Shown here piece by piece: positions 50,129 through 59,140 of a stretch of DNA of 64,000 bases (its first letter is position 1; each line of letters begins with the position of its first letter). Source of the stretch: Shimia sp047124445 (GTDB taxonomy: Bacteria; Pseudomonadota; Alphaproteobacteria; Rhodobacterales; Rhodobacteraceae); NCBI RefSeq assembly GCF_047124445.1, contig NZ_CP138921.1:3658001-3722000 (forward strand), given 5' to 3'. The notes under the pieces are model-generated. The model made no database searches. It was not told the DNA's origin and saw only the letters and a program-made list of their open reading frames with translations. A program made the position numbers and the translations under genes.

Positions 50129-50595
50129 CGTAGCAGACGCTGCTTCTGGCGGCCCCAGTCACGTTTGGCATCCGCCGCTCGTTTGTCGTGGTTTTTCTTA
50201 CCCTTGGCGATGCCAATCTTCATTTTCACAAAACCCTTGTGATTGAAGTACATCACCATCGGCACCAGCGTCATGCCTTTGCGCTGGGTGGCGTTCCACA
50301 GATCAGACAGCTGCTTTTTGCTGACCAGAAGTTTGCGCTTGCGCCGTTCTAAATGTGGGAACATCGCCCGCTCATACGGCGCAATGTAGGAGTTCACCAA
50401 CCACAGCTCGCCGTCTTCCACCGCCGCATAGCTCTCTGCGATGTTGCCGGATTTCTCCCGCAAAGACTTCACCTCAGACCCTGACAACACAATGCCCACC
50501 TCGATGTCGTCATCGATGGCATAGTCAAACCGTGCCCGCCGGTTTTCGGCGATCACCTTGTAATTCGGATCAGAGTTCTTTTGCTTCTTTGCCAT
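50116..50595 (-). CDS. smpB: tmRNA-binding protein SmpB
   Basis: 159-aa OB-fold protein that carries tmRNA to stalled ribosomes in trans-translation. GIVLSGSEVKSLREKSGNI, SYIAPYERAMFPH and the C-terminal basic tail GKKNHDKRAADAKRDWGRQK (the part that enters the mRNA channel) are all there. Start 50595 (MAKKQKNS); a longer frame to 50688 lacks family support. The stop overlaps the convergent 240-aa gene. Confidence 0.97.
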   Translation of the reverse strand: MAKKQKNSDPNYKVIAENRRARFDYAIDDDIEVGIVLSGSEVKSLREKSGNIAESYAAVEDGELWLVNSYIAPYERAMFPHLERRKRKLLVSKKQLSDLWNATQRKGMTLVPMVMYFNHKGFVKMKIGIAKGKKNHDKRAADAKRDWGRQKQRLLRHGE

Positions 50596-50768
50596 AATGC
50601 ACGTGGCATAACGCGCCCGCGCGACAGTGTCCATGGCCGCCAACAGCGAGGGTGGCGCAGAGGACACAAGCCCAAAATTGGACGGCATTTTAGTGGACGC
50701 ACCTCAGGCCTTTGGGTAACTTGGGACAAAACGGGGCGCAATGATCCCGATATTGAGGCAGTACGAAT

Positions 50769-51950
50769 ATGACTTTCCCCGAGCGGTTCTCGAACCTACC
50801 GGCTTATGCGTTTCCGCGCCTGCGGGCGCTTATTGACCATTTGGAGCCCGGCGGCCCGGTGGTGCACATGACCATTGGCGAGCCCAAACATCCGTTCCCT
50901 TCTTGGGTGACGGATGAAATTGTTGCGCATGCCGAGGGTTTTAACCGCTATCCCCCCAATGATGGGTCCCCCGAGCTGCAAGCCGCAATTGCGGGCTGGA
51001 TTGATCGCCGATATGGCGTGAAAGTGGATGCGTCCACGCAAGTCATGGCGCTCAATGGCACCCGCGAAGGTCTGTATAATGCCGCTATGGCTCTGTGCCC
51101 GGAACAAAAAAACGGGCAGCAACCGCTGATCCTCACGCCCAATCCGTTTTATCAAGTTTACGCAGTAGCCGCCCAATCGGTTGGCGCGGAAGCGCGCTTT
51201 GTCCCCGCCACCGACGCCAGCGGTCACCTGCCTGACATCGCGTCTTTACCAGAAGAAGACCTCAACCGCGTGGCCATTGCCTACGTCTGTTCTCCGGCTA
51301 ACCCGCAGGGAGCCGTTGCAGATCGCGACTATTGGAAAGCGTTGATTGCGCTGGCCGAAAAGCACGACTTCCAGATTTTTGCCGATGAGTGTTACTCGGA
51401 AATCTACCGCGACACGCCCCCTCCTGGCGCCCTCGAAGTAGCCAAAGAGGTTGGCGCTGATCCGGAACGCGTGTTGATTTTCCATTCACTCAGTAAGCGC
51501 AGCAACCTGCCAGGCCTGCGCTCTGGTTTCGTGGCTGGTGGGCCTGAGAGCCTGCGTCGCATCAAGCAGTTGCGTGCCTACTCCGGCGCACCGTTGCCGC
51601 TGCCACTGCAAAAGGTGGCCGAAAAAGTCTGGAACGACGAGGCGCATGTTGTCGAAAACCGCCGCCTCTATGCGGAGAAGTTTGACCTCGCCGACGAAAT
51701 CTTTGCGAATGTGCCCGGCTACAAGAGCCCGGATGCAGGGTTCTTTCTCTGGATTCCGGTCGAAGACGGTGAAGAGGCGGCGATCAAGGCGTGGACAGAA
51801 ACAGGTATCCGGGTGCTGCCCGGCGCTTATCTGAGCCGCGACGTGAACGGGGTAAACCCCGGCAAAGGATATATCCGGGTTGCACTAGTGGCCCCAAAAA
51901 ACGAAGTGGCAGACGCGCTGACCAAGCTGCGTAACTGCCTCTACGGATAA
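50769..51950 (+). CDS. dapC: Class I/II aminotransferase, probably succinyldiaminopimelate transaminase (DapC-like)
   Basis: 393-aa PLP enzyme. MTIGEPKHPFPSWV, RYPPNDGSPELQAAI, PNPFYQVYAVAAQSVGAE, VCSPANPQGAVAD and Schiff-base Lys in FHSLSKRSNLPGLRSG follow DapC of lysine/diaminopimelate synthesis. Other fold-type I aminotransferases cannot be excluded. Sits directly upstream of ftsK (18 nt), same strand. Confidence 0.88.
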   Translation: MTFPERFSNLPAYAFPRLRALIDHLEPGGPVVHMTIGEPKHPFPSWVTDEIVAHAEGFNRYPPNDGSPELQAAIAGWIDRRYGVKVDASTQVMALNGTREGLYNAAMALCPEQKNGQQPLILTPNPFYQVYAVAAQSVGAEARFVPATDASGHLPDIASLPEEDLNRVAIAYVCSPANPQGAVADRDYWKALIALAEKHDFQIFADECYSEIYRDTPPPGALEVAKEVGADPERVLIFHSLSKRSNLPGLRSGFVAGGPESLRRIKQLRAYSGAPLPLPLQKVAEKVWNDEAHVVENRRLYAEKFDLADEIFANVPGYKSPDAGFFLWIPVEDGEEAAIKAWTETGIRVLPGAYLSRDVNGVNPGKGYIRVALVAPKNEVADALTKLRNCLYG

Positions 51951-51968
51951 GAATAAACGAGGTGGATC

Positions 51969-54911
51969 ATGGCATATCAAGCACGCGGACGCGGACCCTT
52001 GTTGGATAGCGCAACCCAGGCCGCAGTGGAAAAACGCGGCAAAGAGCTGATTGGCATCGCGCTGATCGCTGTGGCCCTGTTGCTGGCTGCGACGATCCTG
52101 TCGTATTCGCCCACTGATCCCAGCTGGATATCCGTGACCGATGCACCAGTGGAAAACCTGCTGGGGCGCCTTGGCGCGTCTATCGCGGCGCCGTTGTTCA
52201 TCATCGTTGGCTGGGGCAGTTTTGGTCTGCCGTTGATCTTGGGTGTTTGGGGCGTGCGTTTTGCCTTCCACTTCGGCGAAGAACGCGCTCAGAGCCGGAT
52301 CATCTTTGCGCCGATCATGTTGGCCTTGGCATCGATCTATGCGTCAACGCTCGCGCCTGGCGCTGAATGGATCCACGCCTTTGGCCTTGGTGGTTTATTC
52401 GGTGACACCATCACTGGCGCTCTGCTGACCATCTTGCCAATCGGTGCACAGTCCGGCGTGAAGCTCATGTCCATGCTGGCTGGTGTGGTGTTTGTGCTCT
52501 CCGGCGCCTTTGTACTTGGCTTCACCCGCAACGAGCTTGGCAACCTGGCCCGCCGTTTCATGATCGGCCTTGTGCTGACCTATGACGCCATCATGCGCCT
52601 CCTGGGCCGTGGTGCCACCGGTGCCGTGCATGCCGCCAAATCCGCGCAGGCCCGCCGTGTTGAACGCCGCGAGGAAGCGCAGGCGCATTACGCGGCAGAG
52701 CAGGCTGCTTGGGAAGAAGAAAGCCTGGTCGAAGATGTGGTAGATGAGCCTTACGTGCCGGTCGAAGACGAGCGTCCCAAGCCACGCTTGCGCATGCCCA
52801 CCTTGATCAAACGGGCCGAACCCGCGCCGGAGCCCATGCCCGAGCCTGAGCTGGTCGAAAACGTCTTTGCCGATGATTGGGACGTGAAGCCCGAAGAAGA
52901 GCGCATCAGTGCCAAGATCGCTGACGTGATGCGCACCCGTGCGCGCCGCGGGGCGGCGATTGCACCGCCGGAGCTGCATCCTGATAAACCGCTGACCAAA
53001 GGGCGCGGGCGTGGTCCTGATCCGTTGCTGCTGGACGAAGGCCCGGAGGAGCATCATGTGCCACTGCAAGCGGAACCGCCGCTGACCGCAGGCCCGATCC
53101 TGACCCGCGCAGAGCCGCCGCTCTCCGCATCTGTCGCCACACCTGCCGCCGCAGCGCCGACAATTGCACCTGCGGCCGCGCCGGTTGCAGAGCCTGTCGC
53201 GATGGAGCCAGCGCCCATGGTGGAACCTGTGTTAGAACCTGTGCCGCAGCCCGTCCCGCAACAGCCGCGCATGGCGCCGATTCCAACCCCAGAACCCAAA
53301 AAGGTGGTGCAGCCACGCGTCAACAAAACCGTGCAGCCCTCGACCCGCGCGAAAGCCGAGGCGCAGCCATCGTTGGCCTTCGAAGAAACGCATTCCGAGT
53401 TCGAACTGCCACCACTGGGCCTGCTGGAGAACCCGTTGGAAATTCAGCGCCATCACCTCTCAGACGACGCGCTGGAAGAAAACGCGCGCATGCTGGAATC
53501 CGTGTTGGATGACTACGGCGTCAAAGGCGAGATTGTCTCTGTGCGCCCCGGTCCGGTTGTGACCATGTATGAACTGGAGCCTGCGCCGGGTCTGAAGGCG
53601 AGCCGTGTGATTGGCTTGTCAGATGACATCGCCCGCTCCATGTCGGCCCTGTCGGCCCGTGTTTCCACCGTGCCAGGCCGCTCGGTGATTGGCATCGAAT
53701 TGCCCAACGAAAACCGCGAAAAAGTGGTGCTGCGCGAAATCCTTGCGGCCCGCGACTTTGGCGACAGCAACATGAAACTTCCGCTGGCGCTGGGCAAAGA
53801 CATTGGCGGAGACCCTGTGGTCGCCAACCTCGCGAAGATGCCCCACCTGCTGATCGCAGGGACCACCGGCTCCGGTAAATCCGTGGCGATCAACACCATG
53901 ATCCTCTCGCTGCTCTATCGTCTGACACCAGACGAGTGCCGCCTGATCATGATCGACCCGAAAATGCTCGAACTGTCCGTTTATGACGGCATTCCGCACC
54001 TGCTCTCGCCAGTTGTGACCGACCCGAAGAAGGCGGTCGTGGCCCTGAAATGGGTCGTGGGCGAGATGGAAGAGCGCTATCGCAAGATGTCCAAAATGGG
54101 CGTGCGCAACATCGACGGCTACAACAGCCGCGTGGCGGATGCGCTGGCCAAAGGCGAGACGTTCTCTCGCACCGTGCAAACCGGCTTTGACGACGACACC
54201 GGTGAGCCGGTGTTTGAGACCGAGGAGATCATCCCGGAGAAAATGCCGTATATCGTCGTTATCGTCGACGAGATGGCAGATTTGATGATGGTGGCGGGCA
54301 AAGAGATCGAAGCTTGCATCCAGCGTCTGGCGCAAATGGCGCGTGCCTCCGGTATCCACCTGATTATGGCGACACAACGCCCGTCCGTGGACGTGATCAC
54401 CGGCACCATCAAAGCCAACTTCCCAACCCGAATCTCCTTCCAGGTGACGTCAAAAATCGACAGCCGGACGATCCTGGGCGAAATGGGCGCGGAACAGCTC
54501 TTGGGCATGGGCGACATGCTCTACATGGCCGGTGGTGCCAAGATCACTCGCTGCCATGGCCCGTTTGTGAGCGACGAGGAAGTCGAAGAGATTGTGAACC
54601 ACCTCAAGAGCTTTGGCCCGCCAGAGTACATCGGTGGCGTGATCGACGGTCCGGCCGAAGACAAGGCAGACAACATCGATGCTGTGCTGGGCCTGAACAC
54701 CGGTGGCAACACCAACGGTGAGGATGCGCTCTACGACTCTGCCGTGGCGATCGTCATTCAGGACCGCAAATGCTCGACCTCCTACATCCAGCGCAAGCTG
54801 GCGATTGGCTACAACAAAGCCGCGCGGCTGGTCGAGCAGATGGAAGAAGAGGGCCTCGTCAGCCCGGCCAACCACGTTGGCAAACGGGAAATCCTGGTGC
54901 CTGAGCAGTGA
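51969..54911 (+). CDS. ftsK: DNA translocase FtsK
   Basis: 980-aa division-site DNA pump for chromosome dimer resolution. Four N-terminal membrane segments (about 25-190), a Pro/Ala/Glu-rich linker (about 230-500), the motor with Walker A GTTGSGKSVAIN (about 631) and VVIVDEMADLMMV, and the C-terminal gamma winged helix (DRKCSTSYIQRKLAIGYNKAA) that reads KOPS sites. Start ATG 51969 after GAGGTGG. Followed by lolA after 72 nt, the common order in this group. Confidence 0.97.
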   Translation: MAYQARGRGPLLDSATQAAVEKRGKELIGIALIAVALLLAATILSYSPTDPSWISVTDAPVENLLGRLGASIAAPLFIIVGWGSFGLPLILGVWGVRFAFHFGEERAQSRIIFAPIMLALASIYASTLAPGAEWIHAFGLGGLFGDTITGALLTILPIGAQSGVKLMSMLAGVVFVLSGAFVLGFTRNELGNLARRFMIGLVLTYDAIMRLLGRGATGAVHAAKSAQARRVERREEAQAHYAAEQAAWEEESLVEDVVDEPYVPVEDERPKPRLRMPTLIKRAEPAPEPMPEPELVENVFADDWDVKPEEERISAKIADVMRTRARRGAAIAPPELHPDKPLTKGRGRGPDPLLLDEGPEEHHVPLQAEPPLTAGPILTRAEPPLSASVATPAAAAPTIAPAAAPVAEPVAMEPAPMVEPVLEPVPQPVPQQPRMAPIPTPEPKKVVQPRVNKTVQPSTRAKAEAQPSLAFEETHSEFELPPLGLLENPLEIQRHHLSDDALEENARMLESVLDDYGVKGEIVSVRPGPVVTMYELEPAPGLKASRVIGLSDDIARSMSALSARVSTVPGRSVIGIELPNENREKVVLREILAARDFGDSNMKLPLALGKDIGGDPVVANLAKMPHLLIAGTTGSGKSVAINTMILSLLYRLTPDECRLIMIDPKMLELSVYDGIPHLLSPVVTDPKKAVVALKWVVGEMEERYRKMSKMGVRNIDGYNSRVADALAKGETFSRTVQTGFDDDTGEPVFETEEIIPEKMPYIVVIVDEMADLMMVAGKEIEACIQRLAQMARASGIHLIMATQRPSVDVITGTIKANFPTRISFQVTSKIDSRTILGEMGAEQLLGMGDMLYMAGGAKITRCHGPFVSDEEVEEIVNHLKSFGPPEYIGGVIDGPAEDKADNIDAVLGLNTGGNTNGEDALYDSAVAIVIQDRKCSTSYIQRKLAIGYNKAARLVEQMEEEGLVSPANHVGKREILVPEQ

Positions 54912-54983
54912 TGCTCAGGCCCAATCACATTTTTTTGTAACGCGTATCAGGGTAAGCGGGCAAAGCGCCCCTATATTGGACCT

Positions 54984-55589
54984 ATGACCAAACTAAAAAC
55001 CTTTGCCACCGCTGCGATTCTGTCTCTAGCCACGGCCATGCCCGCCATGGCGGAAAAGCTCTCGCTCAATCAGATCAGCAACTATTTCAACGCTCTGAAA
55101 ACTGCGAAGTCTGACTTCATGCAGATTTCTGATGACGGCTCGGTGCAAACCGGCACGTTGTTTATCCAGCGCCCCGGCAAAATGCGCTTTGAGTATGACC
55201 CGCCGCAAAAGGCGCTGGTTCTGGCCTCCAACAACGCCGTTGCGATCTTTGACAACCGCGCCAAAGGTGAGCCGGAGACCTATCCTTTAAAACGCACGCC
55301 GCTGTCGATCATTCTCGCGCGCAAAGTGAACCTGCAATCCGCCAATGCAGTGATTGGCCATACCTACGACGGCAAGCACACCATTGTGACGGCGCAGGAT
55401 CCCAAGAACCCGGATATTGGCCGCATTCAGATGAAGTTCTCAGCCTCGCCGGTCACGCTTGACGAATGGGTGATCCAGGACGCGCACGGCGGACGCACCA
55501 CAATTCGTCTGGGGGATACGCAAACCGGTATGAGCTATCCACGGGCTATGTTCGACATCGATACGGAACGCAGCAAGCGCCGCCGCTGA
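54984..55589 (+). CDS. lolA: Outer-membrane lipoprotein carrier LolA
   Basis: 201-aa periplasmic chaperone that ferries lipoproteins from LolCDE to the outer membrane. Signal peptide 1-23 (ending AMPAMA), then LSLNQISNYFNALKTAKSDFMQ, GTLFIQRPGKMRFEYDPP and SIILARKVNLQ typical for alphaproteobacterial LolA; no LolB is expected in this group. Confidence 0.93.
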   Translation: MTKLKTFATAAILSLATAMPAMAEKLSLNQISNYFNALKTAKSDFMQISDDGSVQTGTLFIQRPGKMRFEYDPPQKALVLASNNAVAIFDNRAKGEPETYPLKRTPLSIILARKVNLQSANAVIGHTYDGKHTIVTAQDPKNPDIGRIQMKFSASPVTLDEWVIQDAHGGRTTIRLGDTQTGMSYPRAMFDIDTERSKRRR

Positions 55590-55601
55590 CCTGCGTCGGG
55601 C

Positions 55602-55826
55602 TTAGGCAATGATATCTGGCGTGAGCCGGTCTTCAATCCGTGCGATGATGTCTTTCAACCGCAGTTTCTGTTTCTTCAGCCGCTGGATTGTCAGCTGATC
55701 GCCGGTGCCACGATCCACCAAGGCGTTGATCGCCTCATCCAGATCGCGGTGTTCCTGTTTGAACACCTCCAACTCGACACGCAAAACGTCGTCGGTTTTC
55801 ATCGCGAGATCAGTGGTGGCGTTCAT
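55602..55826 (-). CDS. YdcH/DUF465 small protein
   Basis: 74-aa helical protein; EVFKQEHRDLDEAINAL and IQRLKKQKLRLKDIIARIEDRL are diagnostic of DUF465 (YdcH). Predicted coiled coil. Convergent with lolA (stop 12 nt away). Function unknown. Confidence 0.92.
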   Translation of the reverse strand: MNATTDLAMKTDDVLRVELEVFKQEHRDLDEAINALVDRGTGDQLTIQRLKKQKLRLKDIIARIEDRLTPDIIA

Positions 55827-55937
55827 CTTTGGGTCCTTAGCCTAAGCGGACTCTTAAGATAGGGCTTTCCACGCCCGCTGAAAAGAAGGCGATTTGTCCA
55901 TTTTTTGAGAGCTTGTTTAGCATTCGATTGCGCGACA

Positions 55938-55967
55938 CTTGCAGCACAGGTCAGGCTGCCCCATATT
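55938..55967 (+). promoter_or_regulatory. RpoH (heat-shock) promoter of hsp20
   Basis: CTTGCA (55938-55943), 15-nt spacer, CCCCATATT (55959-55967) matches the sigma32 pattern CTTGAA-N13-17-CCCCATNT. It precedes the hsp20 start by 68 nt, fitting the encoded function. Confidence 0.65.
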
Positions 55968-56034
55968 CAAAAGGCACGGAGGTTGCCAGAAAGGGATCTC
56001 TGTGCGGACTGTCGCTTTGCACAAGGACGTGTCG

Positions 56035-56445
56035 ATGACCAAACTATCTTTGGGGTCTCACCCCCACATGCTGGGCTTTGAACAGCTCGAACGCCTCTTG
56101 GAACGGACCGCCAAGTCCTCCGAAGGCTACCCGCCTTTTAACATCGAACAAACCGCAGACTATGCCTATCGCATCACGCTGGCAGTGGCTGGCTTTCGCG
56201 AAGAGGATCTGAGCATCACGGTAGAAGATCGCCAATTGGTGATCCGTGGCCGCTCCTCTGATGACGCGAGCGAGCGGGTGTTCCTGCACCGAGGTATCGC
56301 CTCTCGCCAATTTCAGCGCAGCTTTGTGCTCGCCGACGGCGTCGAAGTGGGCGAAGCGTCGATGGAAAACGGCCTGTTGCACATCGATCTGTCGCACGCG
56401 CGGCCAGAGACAGTTGTTCAGACGATCCAAATCAAGAAAGGATAA
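56035..56445 (+). CDS. Small heat-shock protein, Hsp20/IbpA family
   Basis: 136-aa alpha-crystallin chaperone that holds unfolding proteins. YPPFNIEQTADYAYRITLAVAGF, ITVEDRQLVIRGRSSDD and a short GLLHIDLSHARPE are the domain; C-terminal IQIKKG is the I-x-I/V oligomer tail. Start at 56035 after AAGGACG; an ORF start at 55939 would include the promoter. Heat-shock promoter upstream and DUF1150 gene 3 nt downstream. Confidence 0.95.
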   Translation: MTKLSLGSHPHMLGFEQLERLLERTAKSSEGYPPFNIEQTADYAYRITLAVAGFREEDLSITVEDRQLVIRGRSSDDASERVFLHRGIASRQFQRSFVLADGVEVGEASMENGLLHIDLSHARPETVVQTIQIKKG

Positions 56446-56448
56446 CCC

Positions 56449-56676
56449 ATGCATAATGATGACCTGCTGACCCATTTCACCGATGATCGCACCGTCTATG
56501 TGCGTGAGGTCATGGTGTCCGACCTGCCCGAAGAGATGCAGGAAGAGGCGGACGGGGCCGAAACCCTGTTTGCGGTGCACGCCACCGATGGCGAGCGGCT
56601 GGCTCTGGTGAAGGAGCGCGGCTTGGCCTTTGTTCTGGCGCGCCAGAACAACTATTCGCCGGTGACAGTGCACTAA
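56449..56676 (+). CDS. DUF1150 family protein
   Basis: 75-aa protein, AETLFAVHATDGERLALVKERGLAFVLARQNN as the family core (contiguous part shorter here by motif: VKERGLAFVLARQN). DUF1150 genes commonly follow hsp20 in Rhodobacterales and rhizobia and are probably co-expressed under heat shock. 3-nt gap after hsp20. Confidence 0.92.
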   Translation: MHNDDLLTHFTDDRTVYVREVMVSDLPEEMQEEADGAETLFAVHATDGERLALVKERGLAFVLARQNNYSPVTVH

Positions 56677-56701
56677 GAACACCGCAGATTCTGAGTAATT
56701 G

Positions 56702-56726
56702 GAGGGCGCCGGTTGGCGCCTTCATT
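56702..56726 (+). terminator. Weak terminator of the hsp20 operon
   Basis: AGGGCGCC-GGTT-GGCGCCTT stem followed by CATTTGTT; the T run is poor. Overlaps the end of the convergent gene at 56722. Confidence 0.5.
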
Positions 56727-57075
56727 TGTTGAGGGATACGGCCACCGTCTCCTCACCCCACCCATCCTGATTACATTTGCTGCGCACATAGATCGTGGTG
56801 ATTTCCGGTGGGATCCAAACGCGGGAGAGGCTGCGGGTAAACGGCTGCTCGTTTACGTGAGGGTGCGCCAAAATCCGCGTGCCAAGCACTTGACCGTTTT
56901 CGGTCTCAATGCGCCAGCCATCTGCATAATGGTCCCAGCCTGTGTCTGGATGTTCAAGGGTGACGTCAAACCGCCAGCCTGCATCGCTTTGAGTGGCTTT
57001 CACATCGGTGATTTGAGCCGGATCGGCCAGCGCCGTCTTCGCGGCAAAAACTATCGGTAAAACAAGATATCGCAT
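56722..57075 (-). CDS. Exported hypothetical protein
   Basis: 117-aa protein with a short signal peptide (1-18, cleavage after TALA). WRFDVTLEHPDTGWDHYADGW (core WDHYADGWRIET), LAHPHVNEQPFTRSLS and IPPEITTIYVRSKCN are conserved-looking. Likely periplasmic; function unknown, and the family appears to be confined to alphaproteobacteria. Confidence 0.83.
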   Translation of the reverse strand: MRYLVLPIVFAAKTALADPAQITDVKATQSDAGWRFDVTLEHPDTGWDHYADGWRIETENGQVLGTRILAHPHVNEQPFTRSLSRVWIPPEITTIYVRSKCNQDGWGEETVAVSLNK

Positions 57076-57125
57076 GTCGAGAGGGTAGCAGCCCGGCGTA
57101 TCACTGTCGCGGCTCCAATCGGCAA

Positions 57126-57158
57126 AAAGAAACCCGGGCCGCGATGGCCCGGGTCAAA
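57126..57158 (-). terminator. Terminator of amtB
   Basis: On the minus strand GACCCGGGCC-ATCGC-GGCCCGGGTT is followed by TCTTTTTG, just after the amtB stop codon at 57181. Confidence 0.9.
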
Positions 57159-57180
57159 TTTTCGTGTCTCTTGGGGCTGT

Positions 57181-58518
57181 TTAGCCTTTGGAGAACTCTG
57201 GGTAGGCTTCCATGCCGAGTTCTGCCATGTCCAGACCGTTGATCTCGGTCTCTTCGTCAACCCGCAGACCCATGGTGGCTTTCAGGATGAACCAGACGAT
57301 TGCAGAGACAACCACGGTGAAGATACCAACCACAACGATGGCGTAGAGCTGGGTGCCGAGGGAGGCGTCACCGTTGGTGAACACAACCGCGATGGTGCCC
57401 CAGATACCGGCGATCAGGTGTACCGGGATGGCACCAACCACGTCGTCGATTTTCAGCTTGTCCAGGAATGGAACCGCGAAGACCACGATCACACCGCCAA
57501 CTGCACCGATCAGAGTTGCTGCGCCCAGGGATGGGGTCAGAGGCTCGGCAGTGATGGACACGAGGCCCGCCAGTGCGCCGTTCAGAACCATGGTCAGGTC
57601 AGGCTTTTTGTACATGATCTGCGTCAGGATCAGAGCTGCGATTGCGCCGCCTGCTGCCGCAGTGTTGGTGTTGGCAAAGATGCGGGATACGTCTGCTACG
57701 TCACCCACGGTACCCATGGCCAGCTGGGAGCCGCCGTTGAAGCCGAACCAGCCGAGCCACAGGATGAATGTACCCAGTGTGGCGAGGGTCAGGTTGGAGC
57801 CTGGGATTGGCACGGTGCGACCTTCTTTGTTGTACTTGCCGATACGTGGGCCGAGGATGATGGCACCGGTCAGAGCGGCCCAGCCACCTACGGAGTGCAC
57901 AACGGTCGAACCTGCGAAGTCCAGGAAGCCAGCCGCATCCAAGAAGCCACCGCCCCATTTCCAGGACGCCTGCAATGGGTAGATCACGGCAGTCAGGACG
58001 ATCGTGAAGATCAGGAATGGCCACAGCTTGATACGCTCTGCTAGAGTACCGGACACGATGGACGCGGTGGTGGCACAGAACATCAGCTGGAAGAAGAAGT
58101 CGGAACCGGTGGAGGCATAGGAGTAGTCATCCGCTGCATCGGAGGTCACGCCAACCGCTTCCAGAACACCAGGGCCCCAGACGCCGGACAGGATGCCGTC
58201 CACAGACCATGTGCCCAGAGGGTACATCAGGTTGTAGCCGATCAGGTAATAGAAGATCGCGGCCAGCGAGAACAAAGAGATGTTCTTGATCAACTGCATG
58301 GTCACGTTTTTGGAGCGGACGAGACCCGCTTCCAGCATGGCGAAGCCAGCCGCCATCCAGAACACGAGGAAGCCACCCACAAGGAACAGCAGCGAGTTGA
58401 GAATAAAGACAGTGTCGGTGGAGGCATTTACGCCCGGCACCGGACCTTCTTCGGCCAGGCCAAGGCTCGGCAGCGCGATCAGCGCAGCGGGCAGGGCCAG
58501 TTTTGCGAGGGTATTCAT
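57181..58518 (-). CDS. amtB: Ammonium transporter AmtB
   Basis: 445-aa ammonium channel with 11 membrane segments after a cleavable N-terminus (ending GLA). Conserved DFAGSTVVHSVGG (Asp of the ammonium site and first twin His) and IPVHLIAGIWGT (second His) are visible. It is co-transcribed behind glnK (25-nt gap), as usual, and GlnK blocks the pore when nitrogen is plentiful. Start 58518. Confidence 0.96.
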   Translation of the reverse strand: MNTLAKLALPAALIALPSLGLAEEGPVPGVNASTDTVFILNSLLFLVGGFLVFWMAAGFAMLEAGLVRSKNVTMQLIKNISLFSLAAIFYYLIGYNLMYPLGTWSVDGILSGVWGPGVLEAVGVTSDAADDYSYASTGSDFFFQLMFCATTASIVSGTLAERIKLWPFLIFTIVLTAVIYPLQASWKWGGGFLDAAGFLDFAGSTVVHSVGGWAALTGAIILGPRIGKYNKEGRTVPIPGSNLTLATLGTFILWLGWFGFNGGSQLAMGTVGDVADVSRIFANTNTAAAGGAIAALILTQIMYKKPDLTMVLNGALAGLVSITAEPLTPSLGAATLIGAVGGVIVVFAVPFLDKLKIDDVVGAIPVHLIAGIWGTIAVVFTNGDASLGTQLYAIVVVGIFTVVVSAIVWFILKATMGLRVDEETEINGLDMAELGMEAYPEFSKG

Positions 58519-58543
58519 CAGTGTATTCCTTCCTTGCGGCGCC

Positions 58544-58882
58544 TTAGATGGCGTCTGCATCCGTTTCGCCGGTGCGCACGCGAATGGCTTGCTGCACGTC
58601 CAGCACGAAGATTTTGCCGTCACCGATCTTGCCGGTCTGAGCGGTTTTGGTGATGGTTTCGACCACCTGGTCGGCCATGTTGGCGGCAACCACGAGTTCG
58701 AGTTTGACCTTTGGTACGAAGTTCACCGCGTATTCTGCGCCGCGGTAGATTTCAGTGTGGCCGGATTGGGAGCCGAAGCCCTTAATTTCAGTGACCATCA
58801 TGCCGCGCACGCCGATGTCGGTCAGCGCCTCGCGGACCTCCTCAAGCTTGAACGGTTTGATCGTTGCGATAATCAGTTTCAC
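58544..58882 (-). CDS. glnK: PII signal protein GlnK
   Basis: 112-aa trimeric PII protein. MKLIIATIKPFKLEEVREAL start, T-loop GHTEIYRGAEYAVNFVPK with uridylylation Tyr51, and GDGKIFVLDVQQAIRVRTGE (ATP/2-oxoglutarate site). Starts with GTG (58880-58882) with a GGGG run upstream. A GCGGGG/CCCCGC hairpin precedes the start (58903-58918). No clear sigma54 site (TGGCAC-N5-TTGCA) is seen upstream. Confidence 0.96.
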   Translation of the reverse strand: MKLIIATIKPFKLEEVREALTDIGVRGMMVTEIKGFGSQSGHTEIYRGAEYAVNFVPKVKLELVVAANMADQVVETITKTAQTGKIGDGKIFVLDVQQAIRVRTGETDADAI

Positions 58883-59140
58883 CTTGTTCCCCTTTTGGCG
58901 GTGCGGGGAGTGCCCCGCGAATTTGCACCTGCAGAAAAACGCGGCAGAGCCTGAAAAACGAAGATTCGAGGCTGGTTTTTGGGCAAAAATTTAGTTTGAG
59001 GGGTGAAAAAGTGGGCAAAAAGGTTAATTTGCGCGAAAATTGGGCATCAAAAGAACGGATTTGACCGCTTCGGTGGGTCTACATCGGGGGGCACACAGGT
59101 TAAAATGCCTCAAAAGAACATCCCGGGCAGTGGGCAGATC
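58883..59140. promoter_or_regulatory. Divergent glnK/PBP promoter region
   Basis: 258 nt. Contains a hairpin GCGGGG-AGTG-CCCCGC (58903-58918), repeated GGGCAAAAA motifs (about 58980 and 59012) and TTGACC near 59064 that could be the -35 for the penicillin-binding protein. No ORF and no named fold. Confidence 0.45.

Noticed and set aside
58883..59000. sigma54/NtrC site before glnK
   Set aside because: Only GGGCAC and GTGCAAAT fragments; no TGGCAC-N5-TTGCA was found.
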